In this document: positions 10,774 through 18,371 of the stretch, piece after piece | How positions within the stretch are numbered: the stretch's first letter is position 1 | How the letters are laid out: each line of letters starts with the position of its first letter | Source of the DNA: Pelargonium cotyledonis | Taxonomy: Eukaryota; Streptophyta; Magnoliopsida; Geraniales; Geraniaceae | Length of the DNA stretch: 22,491 bases | Direction of reading: 5' to 3' | Assembly (NCBI GenBank): GCA_036897625.1 | Contig: JAYMTA010001001.1 | Location: forward strand, 1 to 22,491 | The notes under the pieces: generated by a model | Told to the model about the DNA's origin: nothing | The model's database searches: none | What the model saw: only the letters and a program-made list of their open reading frames with translations | Position numbers and translations under genes: made by a program

Positions 10774-10997
10774 ATACATTTTCAGCTGTCGTTTTTGTTC
10801 TTTGAGGTCTTGGTCTTTTTCTTTTTTATTAGCCCTCTTCTTGGTAGCTTTCGTTCTTTTCGTTTTCTTGGTTGACCGGTCCTATCTCTTGATTGAGTTA
10901 GGCCCGGGTCTCTCTCTTTTGTACTTTTATTTTCACGCCTTCAGGCGCTTATAATAAAAGTTACTGTTTGCTTAAAAAAAATATATTTTCTGCTGTC
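10774..10997 (+). mobile_element. Short poly(A)-tailed retro-insertion (LINE 3' end or SINE)
   Basis: The insert 10791-10980 ends in a run of A after CTTATAATAAAAG...GTTTGCTT. It is flanked by ATACATTTTCAGCTGTC (10774-10790) and ATATATTTTCTGCTGTC (10981-10997), a 17-bp duplication with 15 matches. The 190-bp body is T-rich with a hairpin, CGCCTTCAGGCG (10936-10947), and has no reading frame. A 3'UTR-only copy of a LINE is most likely; no tRNA-like head for a SINE was seen. Confidence 0.7.
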
Positions 10998-11234
10998 ACA
11001 TTATTTAAAAACACAAATCTAATCAAGTGACAACCACAAACTTCAAAAATAAAAAGTTTCATAAAAAGAAATAAAATATTTGTTTCACTAATCAACCAAT
11101 GATATTCAAAATGTTCATCTAAAAATGTTTTACTAAACCAATAATAGCATAAGAACTGTTGCTATATTAATAGAAAAGAAAATACTACCAAAAATTACCT
11201 ACTAATCTCCATAGCCTAAAATAAACTAAACACC
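10998..11234. other. AT-rich internal Harbinger sequence
   Basis: Nothing recognisable is present between the second retro-insertion and the end of the Myb-like gene on the minus strand. Confidence 0.5.
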
Positions 11235-13197
11235 TTAGATAGAAGGTAAAATAACTGTCTTGATGAATACGTTCTTCTTATAATCTGATAACCCAAAAAA
11301 GTAATTCAATAGCGTTTGATCTTTCACCAACCACATACCAACTCTAACCTTCTGTTCGTCATTGAGTTGGTCTATGGTTTCAATAAAATCCATAACTTGC
11401 ATTCGCCTATTTATACCATCTCTTTGAAGTTTCATTGCAGAAGCAAAATTCCAAGATGCTCAACAAAATCTTTCAACACTTTCGACATTTCATTAAACTC
11501 GTTAGCAAAAAGACTTACTACATTTGGCATGTCCATCTTCTTTTGCTTCTTATTGACACCACTACCGGATGCATCACCACTAGAATGTTTTTGGTTTGAG
11601 GCATTGTTGTTGTTGGAGGTTTGTGTATATGCTTTTTGGTCATCAAATGGTTCAAATCCTGAAGACATTTTGCAGCATTCTTCCAATTCCATGTCATTTC
11701 TTCAACATTTTCATCATCAACACTCACAACATCTTGTTCAAAAGTGAAGCCTTCAGCAGGTTGAGGAATGTATACATCATTATCACGTTTGGGTCTCCCT
11801 CTTCCTCTCTTAGCTGTGTTAGATGGAAAGAACGGAATTTCTTGTTCTATATCTTTCTTTGCCTCTTGTGACTGAATCGCAGCAGCTATTTCTTCACTTT
11901 CAAAAGGATCTTCTCCTCGCGTCCCATTTGCTCTATCAGATGCATAAATCTCTTGCAGTGTCTCAAAGTGAGGAAAAGATTTGTTCCTAAGTCCTTTTGC
12001 TCCAGGGTGACTCTGTCATATAAAAACTCAATATAAGTAAATTACAATATACAATTAGAATTGACTCATATTTTCTGATAATTTCTCATTAATCAATGAC
12101 TCATATAGAAATCAAGATATGGTCACAAGCTCAAAACCTCTCTGCGAACTTTAAAAATTCGAGTAAGACTTTTCCTATATGTTTTGCTTTTTATAAATTT
12201 TCCAGCTCATAGGCCAAACATCATTCTTGTTCTATATATGTTGTTTTAGTTCCTGAAAATAAATTGGGTTTGACATATATACAAAGGCCAATCATCATTC
12301 ATCATTCTATATAATAACATTAGCTACAGGAACACAAGCAACAAGAGCTACATTAGCAACTAGAACAAGTAGCTACAATAAGACATTAGCTACAGAGCAA
12401 CAAGAACAAGAACATTCCTTTACTCTTTGTTCTTAGACTCCTTACTGTATTGGGTAGCTACAGAAAACAATAATGTTTCCTCAAACTTTCTTAGCAAAAC
12501 CAAAAAGAAAAAAACATGATTCTCCATGAAAACAAGCTCAGCTTATGAAAATATTGATACAACACTAAAAATGTAAACAACTGAGAGAGACTTGCTCTTT
12601 CTTCCTGGTGGGTTAATAATGTTATGAGAAGTATAACAAAGTGAGTTGGGGAGTGATTCCAGTAACTATAAGCTCAAACAAAATCACCCAAATATTATAC
12701 TCGTTGAATAAGTGCTAACACATGTAATGGCCAAAGTCATATTCAAACGTTATGTGTTTTTATATGCATGAAAACTTTAAAATTGACTTTGTGCATAGTT
12801 AAAAATTCATAACATTATTATATTTAACAACTTAAAATTATATACAAAAAATTACTAAATTATTTAACTTTATCCAGTCACTCAAAACATCTTTGTCCAC
12901 TTCAGCACATTGTTTTCCCTCATTCCATCCAAAACCAGAAGCTTTGTCTGATCACATATCGAAAATGGCATAATACTGCTTCTTTAGTGTCTTGATCCGA
13001 GAATCAATATGTGGTTTTGATGAAAGTGTACAACCGGGAATTCGATCCTTCATAAACTTCTCCAACACTTTCAAATAACCATACTTGAATGTTCCATTAT
13101 CAGATCGCAAATGTGAGTTCCTCTTTCATTCTAGAAGTCCTTCCACTAGCACCTCATCCTCGTGGGGTGTCCACAAATGATATGTGTTATCAATCAT
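11235..13197 (-). pseudogene. Broken Myb/SANT-like gene of the Harbinger element
   Basis: Minus strand. The first exon runs from an ATG at 13197 to about 12850-12869 and reads MIDNTYHLWTPHEDEVLVEG, then FKYGYLKVLEKFMKDRIPGC and SRIKTLKKQYYAIFDM: a Myb/SANT-like DNA-binding domain. It is interrupted by TGA codons near 13126 and after YYAIFDM. An intron of about 840 bp follows, with its 3' border at 12013. The second exon begins SHPGAKGLRNKSFPHFETLQ and has a basic AT-hook-like RGRGRPKR. It changes frame near 11680 into SSGFEPFDDQK...VVSLFANEFNEMSKVLKD, and again near 11435 into MQVMDFIETIDQLNDEQKVR, ending at 11235. The order and motifs match the second protein of PIF/Harbinger elements, which helps the transposase bind ends. 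It is non-functional here. Confidence 0.75.
12013..12849 (-). other. Intron of the Harbinger Myb-like gene
   Basis: Non-coding sequence lies between the SANT-domain exon and the SHPGAKG exon. It includes imperfect repeats of ACATTAGCTACA and GCAACAAGA near 12315-12410. The 5' splice site is not resolved: GTTAAA at 12868 gives the wrong phase, while a later GTAATT fits better. Confidence 0.45.
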
Positions 13198-13483
13198 CCT
13201 TAAAAAAAAAAGTCATATTTTACTATATATATACATAATTAAGATTGACAAAAAAAATCATGTGTTTAAAGTAGAAAATTTAATTAACAAGTATATGTTA
13301 ACACATATAATGACCATAATCATATTCAAAAGTTATGTTGTTTCAAGTAATAGCAATCACACAATAATAATAAAAACGTCAACATGTTGCGTTCCAAATG
13401 TTTACAAAACATAAAAATTAAATAAGTTGTTGAGTCAGATATGTCTACAACATATTTTCTGCAAGTTGGTCCCTAAATTCTAC
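13198..13483. other. AT-rich spacer between the two Harbinger genes
   Basis: AT-rich DNA with no recognisable gene, lying between the Myb-like gene start and the transposase stop, both on the minus strand. Confidence 0.5.
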
Positions 13484-13915
13484 CTATTGAGGACTAGGTG
13501 TCAAATTTGAAATCAGTTGAGGTTGATTGTCATGTTCATGCACTTGTCCCTCATATGCTTGTTGCTCAGCATCATATATAACCTCAAATGGGTCATCTCT
13601 CATGTGTAGTCTAGTGAAATTATGAAGTAAACAACAATTATGAAGTAAACAACATGCTGTTACAATCCAGCTTTGTGTGATAATTGGATAACTTGACGGT
13701 TGCCTAAGAATGCCCCACTTGCACTTCAAAACTCCAAAACATCTTTCAAATACATTCCTCGCTTTGCTATGCCTCATGTTAAAGTGTTCACGGGCTGTTT
13801 CAGGTTGGTGTCCACTTTTCCAATCATTCAAATAATATCGTCGACCCCTATAAGGTGCTAAGAAACCCTCGCCATTGGTGTAACCAGCATCACGTAGGTA
13901 GTAACACCCTGTCAT
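13484..13915 (-). pseudogene. PIF/Harbinger DDE transposase, C-terminal exon only
   Basis: The minus-strand exon begins after an AG acceptor at 13910-13909 and reads GCYYLRDAGYTNGEGFLAPY, then RGRRYYLNDWKSGHQPETAR, MRHSKARNVFERCFGVLKCK and WGILRQPSSYP. These are diagnostic of the C-terminal half of plant PIF/HARBI1-like transposases; the glutamate of N-x-x-ERCFG is the third residue of the DDE triad. The N-terminal exon with the first two aspartates is absent, because the element's right end is only about 230 bp upstream. An 18-bp tandem duplication (13618-13653) repeats CLLHNC in the conserved CCLLHNF motif. The reading closes at 13484 after an acidic tail. The gene cannot encode an active transposase. 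Confidence 0.85.
13618..13653. repeat. 18-bp perfect tandem duplication in the transposase exon
   Basis: AATTATGAAGTAAACAAC occurs twice head to tail. It adds six residues in frame to a conserved leucine-histidine-asparagine motif. Confidence 0.95.
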
Positions 13916-14141
13916 AGTAATTATATGACATAAGTTTACTTGAAACTAAATTAATTCAATGAGATACATAGATTTTACTCTTCTTTTTTTAATTACCTCG
14001 GGGCACTTTATGTCCATTTTTTTTAATTACAAACTTGCCATTCTAAAAAAGTTAAACAAACGCAATAATTATAAATTTGTAATACCCAACATGTCTCCGA
14101 ATCCTTGGAATTCAATTAAAATTTGTTAAATGAACGCTACA
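13916..14141 (-). other. Right terminal region of the Harbinger element
   Basis: AT-rich sequence between the transposase exon and the right inverted repeat. It contains a second TIR-like string, GTTAAACAAACGCAA, at 14051-14065, which shares GCGTTTGTTTAA with the left terminus. Confidence 0.5.
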
Positions 14142-14144
14142 TAA

Positions 14145-15128
14145 AAATGATGACCTCATGGTGGTTTCGGAACACCGCCTCGAGCGTGAGATGAAGATAT
14201 CAACTATAATAAAAAGAAGGGGTAATTACACTTAGCCCATATGTATTTGTGACTTAAAACATCTAGCCAATATGATCTTTAGCTCATGACATCTATACCC
14301 TATGAACTTTGCATTTAACAGAATCTGTTAATTTTTGGACGGAAAATTGACTTCTTTCATCACATGTTAGGCATGTGACTTTCATTTTTTTTTTAATTCT
14401 CAAAATGCCCTTATTCATAAGATATTCAATCAAATTGAAGAACACTTGAATTTTTCGGCAATTTCATGAGTTTTCCGGTAACAATTTTGCAAATTCCGGC
14501 AAGTTCATGATTTTTTCGGGGAAAATTTGCACATGTGAGTATGAGAGTTCCCAAATACTTCTCGTGCACTAAAGTGAGTATCAAATGTGGTAGCGTCCTA
14601 GGGCTTTCGAGATCGGTTTTGATGTTCGGACAAATAAGGTGTCTTGAACGTGACCGAGCGAGGTAGGGACACTAAGACACGAGGGAGAGCTTTAAGAGGA
14701 GCCTTTCGGGGCTCCAAATAAGAGTTCGCGTCAGATGCAGACTTTCGGTCTTGAGTGTATCACTTATATAGTCACTTAGGTGGCGCAACATGATTTGTCA
14801 TTGCCATTTACGATTTTTTTTGCGTTGCATCTATTGTCCCCTTCTCAAAACAATTTTGATTTATCGGAGTCGCGTCATAGTAAATTTTGTGACTCAAACT
14901 GAATTCTACACTATCTCTAACTTGAAAATTTGGATTTTTTTTTTTTGTGGTAGGGTGCACCAGGCTGAACCAATTCACAACCTTTTCCCTTGTTTAGAGG
15001 GTGTTTGTATTAAATTTTCAAAAAGATCTCGTAATCAAGAAGAAATCATGAGCAATTTTGTGTTTCAACCTTTTAAAAAAAAATTAGTTTAATTGTATAG
15101 TTAAAAATGTTGACAAGAAGTAGTATGC
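14145..15128. other. Repeat-derived spacer without genes
   Basis: From about 14220, GGGGTAATTACACTTAGCCC resembles a common dispersed dicot repeat that runs to about 14400. Next come two related units, TTCGGCAATTTCATGAG... and TTCCGGCAAGTTCATGA... (14454-14519). A GC-richer stretch (about 14560-14770) follows with no recognisable coding family. The reading frame at 14790-15092 has no recognisable domain. I see no gene here. Confidence 0.5.
14454..14519. repeat. Two imperfect ~26-bp direct repeats
   Basis: TTCGGCAATTTCATGAGTTT (from 14454) and TTCCGGCAAGTTCATGATTT (from 14494) are diverged copies spaced 40 bp apart. They are probably internal repeats of an unidentified element. Confidence 0.6.
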
Positions 15129-15700
15129 TTTTTTTATCCGATGCAAAAAAAAATAATATTTTATTATTTCAAATAAAACGATAACAAAGACAATATAAAA
15201 CTGAGGGCTTGAAAATCAACCTATTCGGACAAGCCTGACAAAAAGACCACCTAATTGACCCATTGGCCACTCGGTTCGCAGATCAACCCGAAAATAAAAA
15301 ATTTACACTACCAAACTTAGTCACAATGACTAAAGTATCTTGAATAATCAAAACGAATGTACTAGAAATCCTCCCTATCAGTCTGATTATTCAAGTTGAA
15401 GGCAGTAAAATCCTCCTATATAGCCTGAAGCGCACGAACAATTATCAACGATTACACTTGGAGTTCACGACGACCATGTGGAGGGCTCTAACAACTACCC
15501 ATCACCACCATCGGGCTTGTCATTTGATTTGAAAACAAACTCGAAAATCTGATTCAAGGACTGTGGCCAAACCAACATGCACATGCCAAGTCATTTTATC
15601 TTTTTCTACATCCGTCTGCTGCTGCCCTGCGAGCAAATTAATAAAAAAATCTATCGCGAATCTATGTCATACTTTAAAACCCTAACAACATCTTAAATTG
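15129..15700 (-). mobile_element. Probable LINE 3' end, minus strand
   Basis: On the minus strand the segment ends ...GCATCGGATAAAAAAA at 15129, close to the ATTGCCGATAAAAAAA tail of the LINE at 10558. It is preceded by an AT-rich 3'UTR-like stretch. Farther up the same strand a short frame, MTWHVHVGLATVLESDF..., is seen at about 15530-15600 but was not recognised. The 5' limit and target-site duplication are not clear; 15700 is only where the CACTA terminus begins. Confidence 0.4.
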
Positions 15701-15978
15701 CTATCAAAACACTAGAAGAATAATTCCTATTTTCGAAGGCGACTTTCCGACGACAAAAAATTATTTTGTCTGAAATATTTTTGTTAGTACTTTTTATCAT
15801 TTCCCAACGGTCTTTTGGGGTCAAACTTTTTTACTATAGAATGTGACGTTGGATACTCAATTAAATTTAAAATAAAAATATGAGTACTCAATTAAGTATA
15901 AAATTATAGTCTGAAAATTAAATTGAACAAAATAAATATTTGAATACCAAATTGAATATCCGTCAAACGTTTGGGTAC

Positions 15979-15996
15979 AAAAAAAAAAAAAAAAAA
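15979..15996. repeat. Poly(A) run of 18
   Basis: A homopolymer immediately upstream of the CT-rich leader. It shifts apparent reading frames on both strands. Confidence 0.9.
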
Positions 15997-16009
15997 CCTT
16001 TATCCGTTC

Positions 16010-16299
16010 TTCTTCATCACTCTCCACCTCTTCCCTCCCTCTCTCAAACCCTCCCTCTCTCCCAAATCTCCGGCGACCAGCGACCTCACTCCCTCCGGCG
16101 ACCACACCGAGCACTGTCTCCCGGCCTCAGCGCGCAAGCTCGCTCCTTCCCGGCGCCGTCTCGGTCCTCTCCGTCCAAGCCACTCCCCGGCGAAGTGAAA
16201 CCTCAGTCGGCCCACTCGACGACCCCAGTCGTCGGTTGACCCGTCCACCACCTCGCTCCTCTCCTTTACGGTGTCCACACTCTCCGTCGACCCAATCAG
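16010..16299 (+). promoter_or_regulatory. CT-rich 5' leader exon with splice donor (CACTA or captured)
   Basis: A sharp switch to C/T-rich and GC-rich sequence (CTCTCC, CCGGCGACC twice) looks like a plant 5'UTR first exon. It ends at CCCAATCAG followed by GTACTT (donor at 16300). It lies inside the CACTA remnant, 0.9 kb before the TNP2 start, so the natural reading is the non-coding first exon of TNP2. It could equally feed the UPF0548 gene downstream. The frames on either strand (15940-16438) are low-complexity and not convincing proteins. Confidence 0.45.
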
Positions 16300-17193
16300 G
16301 TACTTTGCTTTTCCTTTTTATTGTGTGGTTATTTCTAGTGCTCCACACGCAAGCCTTTGTTTGTTGTTGCCGGCCGGCGTTGGTTTTCATTTGGGTTAGG
16401 GTTAGGGGCCGGCTTTGATCGTGTTTCTGGTGCTTCATTTTTGTCTTGTTTTGGTATTATTGGAGCTCTGTGGCTCAAGTAGCTTCTGGGTTTGTTTGGT
16501 TCTTTTTGGTCCCAAATCACCTTGGTATTTTTGAAACTCTTATTTTGTAGCTCATTTGTTGCTGTTTATGTACTTGTTTTGATTTGGATTGTTGATGTGA
16601 AAGTGGTCGTATTTTTTAAACGAAAATGATATGTGAAATAACACTTGTTATGCATTAAACTGGTTATCAATTTAGAGCTTTATAATAATCGCCTAAAGGA
16701 AAATACATTGGAAGATGTTAGGCTATGCTTCTATATGTACTTGAAATTATTATCATATAGGTATAGAGTAATAAATAACAATCTCTTAGCATCCGTTCGG
16801 TAACATTCTCACAAGTCAAAGTGAGAGAGTTATCGAACTGTCCAAAATGGACAGTTTGAGTACGAATTAATCACGCTTTCTACTAGATACACTTTTCAGA
16901 CAATTTGTTACTTAAAATAAATCTTTCGGTTTAGTTTTCATTTAGCTATTCTTGGTATACACAGAAAGAATAATATTGTTTTGTGTTTCATTGTATAAAG
17001 TATTCTGACTTTCTCGATCGTGTATACTAAGAATCTAGGGAAAATTCTGCCGAAATTTTTATTTTAAGTATCGTAATCTGGGTGTATAAATGAAGTAGTT
17101 TGTGGTTTATCGTACTTGAATGAGTTAGGTTCTTTCCTTGTATTTGAGTTTTAGGAGTTCATGTATACTTGAGAAAATAATAAAATATTTATA
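16300..17193 (+). other. Intron-like stretch between the CT-rich leader and TNP2
   Basis: T-rich sequence typical of a plant intron follows the donor at 16300. It holds a perfect palindrome AACTGTCCA-AAA-TGGACAGTT at 16836-16856. No coding sequence was recognised. Confidence 0.45.
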
Positions 17194-17226
17194 ATGAATA
17201 TTGAAACAGTTGAAAAGACGCACATG

Positions 17227-17866
17227 ATGGATCAGAGTTGGATGTACAAACGCAAGACAATTAAAGGGTATCTTAGTGATGAGTTTTCGTTAGGGGTGAA
17301 TGCTTTCGTGGCGTATGCGCTCTCAAAACCTGAGTATTTGGACGATTCGAAACTTAGGTGTCTGTGTACTAGGTGTTACAATTAGAAGTTTAAGGAACCA
17401 ACTACAACAACACTAGACTTACGGAAGTATGGATTCATCCCTAATTATAATTAGTGGGTACACCAATGCGAGTTGCTCCACTATTGGGTAGTTCCTAGAT
17501 TTGAAGGCACTAACAATTAGTGCCGCCAGGACAATTCATGTGTCCTCCTGTTCCCTTCATGTGCACGCCTATATCTCCATCTAACCCGGAAGGACCTGTT
17601 GTTCCCGATTTGCGACAAATGACGTATGATATGGGCGGTGCTACTTATCATCAGAGTTCAGAAGTATTAGAAGAGGAACCAAATGCTGAAGCTAAAGCAT
17701 TTTATGAGTTTTTGGAAGCGTTGGACGAAGACTAGTATCCTGGTTGTGAGGAAGTCTCGTCGATGTCTATGATGGCTAGATTTCTTAGTTTTAAGTCTGA
17801 ACATTTTGGATCTGATAGAGGATACGAAACTCTCTTGGAATTGTTGCGGGATGTGTTACCCCCAGA
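17227..17866 (+). pseudogene. CACTA TNP2-type transposase, N-terminal part, broken
   Basis: From the ATG at 17227 the frame reads MDQSWMYKRKTIKGYLSDEF, then AYALSKPEYLDDSKLRCLCT, the transposase-associated domain at the start of plant TNP2 proteins. TAG stops follow at 17383, 17452 and 17518, then a frame change near 17520. The frame from 17520 is P-rich and continues through EEEPNAEAKAFYEFLEALDE, a TAG at 17733, and then YPGCEEVSSMSMMARFLSFK and ETLLELLRDVLPPDQ. These match the linker and the YPGC-x-x-x-S...LLELL...LP region before the catalytic domain of TNP2. Everything after that is missing, so no catalytic core is present. It is non-functional. Confidence 0.75.
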
Positions 17867-17974
17867 CCAATTCAAATTGAAGTGCCTACAAATCAATTCA
17901 AATCCAACCCTAGGATTAGGATTATTCTCAACAATACAAGAAAATAAAATACATCCCTAACCTCCAAGTCTGAA
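17867..17974 (-). repeat. Inverted 108-bp copy of UPF0548 intron 2 with exon edges
   Basis: The reverse complement matches 18689-18796 without gaps with four differences (104/108). It includes the last 13 bases of exon 2, all of intron 2 (GT..AG kept) and the first 19 bases of exon 3. Because the intron is retained, this is a DNA-level duplication, not a retrocopy. Similarity stops sharply at both sides. The left side abuts the CACTA TNP2 remnant and the right side runs into the UPF0548 5' region. Confidence 0.95.
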
Positions 17975-18371
17975 CTTCATTTGAATGCTCCTTCGCATTG
18001 TCTTTTTCCTTGTGTTACCCGTCGTCTCCAGCCGTGGCCGTGGCCAAGACTGGGTCTATGGTAAGCTCCTATCTTTTTATTTCTGCAATTTTTTGGCTGA
18101 TGTTGATAAACATAATTGATTTCCCTCTTTCTCTTCTTCATTTTAGCATCATCATAATCGAAGCTCAAAGGTTCTGAATCTTCACACAATTCGCATATCA
18201 TCACATCGTTAGCAAATTCAGAGGTACTGAAAATACCCCCAATTTTTTGTTTACGGAATTGCATATTTTTAGCTGTATTAATTGGGTTTTGGGTTTGGTT
18301 CACTGAAATGTTTAGTGGTTGATTATTGAGCTGTTATTTGGAATTTGAATGATGGTGTAGTTTATTTACAG
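17975..18371 (+). promoter_or_regulatory. Inferred 5'UTR exons and introns of the UPF0548 gene
   Basis: Candidate splicing: an exon ending at 18060 (GGTCTATG before GTAAGC), an exon 18147-18223 (after CATTTTAG, before GTACTG), and a final acceptor TTTACAG at 18371 directly before the ATG. At most 86 bp lie between the inverted repeat and the first donor, so little room remains for a native promoter. No clear TATA box is visible in that space. Confidence 0.45.

Larger units (their letters stand above)
9835..14144 (-). mobile_element. PIF/Harbinger DNA transposon, decayed, with TAA target-site duplications
   Basis: The element spans 9838-14141. It is flanked by TAA at 9835-9837 and TAA at 14142-14144, the 3-bp TWA target site typical of the superfamily. 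Terminal inverted repeats are GGTAGCGTTTGTTTAA at the left and (reverse complement) TGTAGCGTTCATTTAA at the right, 13 of 16 matching. Both element genes lie on the minus strand: a Myb/SANT-like gene (13197-11235) and the C-terminal part of a DDE transposase (13915-13484). Only about 230 bp separate the transposase exon from the right end, too little for its N-terminal exon, so the element is internally deleted and cannot be autonomous. Two poly(A)-tailed retro-insertions (10204-10558, 10791-10980) lie inside, so it was in place before them. The terminal 9838-10188 is AT-rich and non-coding. Confidence 0.8.
15710..17866 (+). mobile_element. 5' part of a CACTA (En/Spm) DNA transposon, truncated
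   Basis: The sequence starts CACTAGAAGAATAATTCC at 15710, the characteristic CACTA terminus, followed by subterminal text GCGACTTTCCGACGACAAAA of the kind found in plant CACTA ends. Then come paired AT-rich motifs TACTCAATTAA (about 15853 and 15885), an A18 run, a CT-rich leader with a splice donor (16010-16299), an intron-like region, and the beginning of a TNP2-type transposase (17227-17866). The sequence leaves the element at 17866/17867, where it meets the inverted copy of the UPF0548 gene. No right terminus or 3-bp target duplication was found, so this is a remnant of about 2.2 kb. Confidence 0.65.

Noticed and set aside
11316-11871. Plus-strand frames of 91-143 aa
   Set aside because: Antisense shadows of the minus-strand Myb/SANT-like Harbinger gene.
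14051-14065. GTTAAACAAACGCAA as the right end of the Harbinger element
   Set aside because: It matches the left end internally, but the terminal four bases and TAA spacing fit 14141 better, where TAA duplication and TIR register agree.
16337-16345. TAGTG (complement CACTAGAAATAA) as a possible right end of the CACTA element
   Set aside because: No matching 3-bp target duplication, and TNP2-like coding sequence continues about 1.5 kb beyond it, so the true right end is lost.
15857-16520. Several overlapping frames on both strands in the CT-rich block
   Set aside because: Low-complexity Ser/Pro and Arg/Gly-rich shadows of CT-rich DNA; a 5' leader exon with a donor explains the region better.
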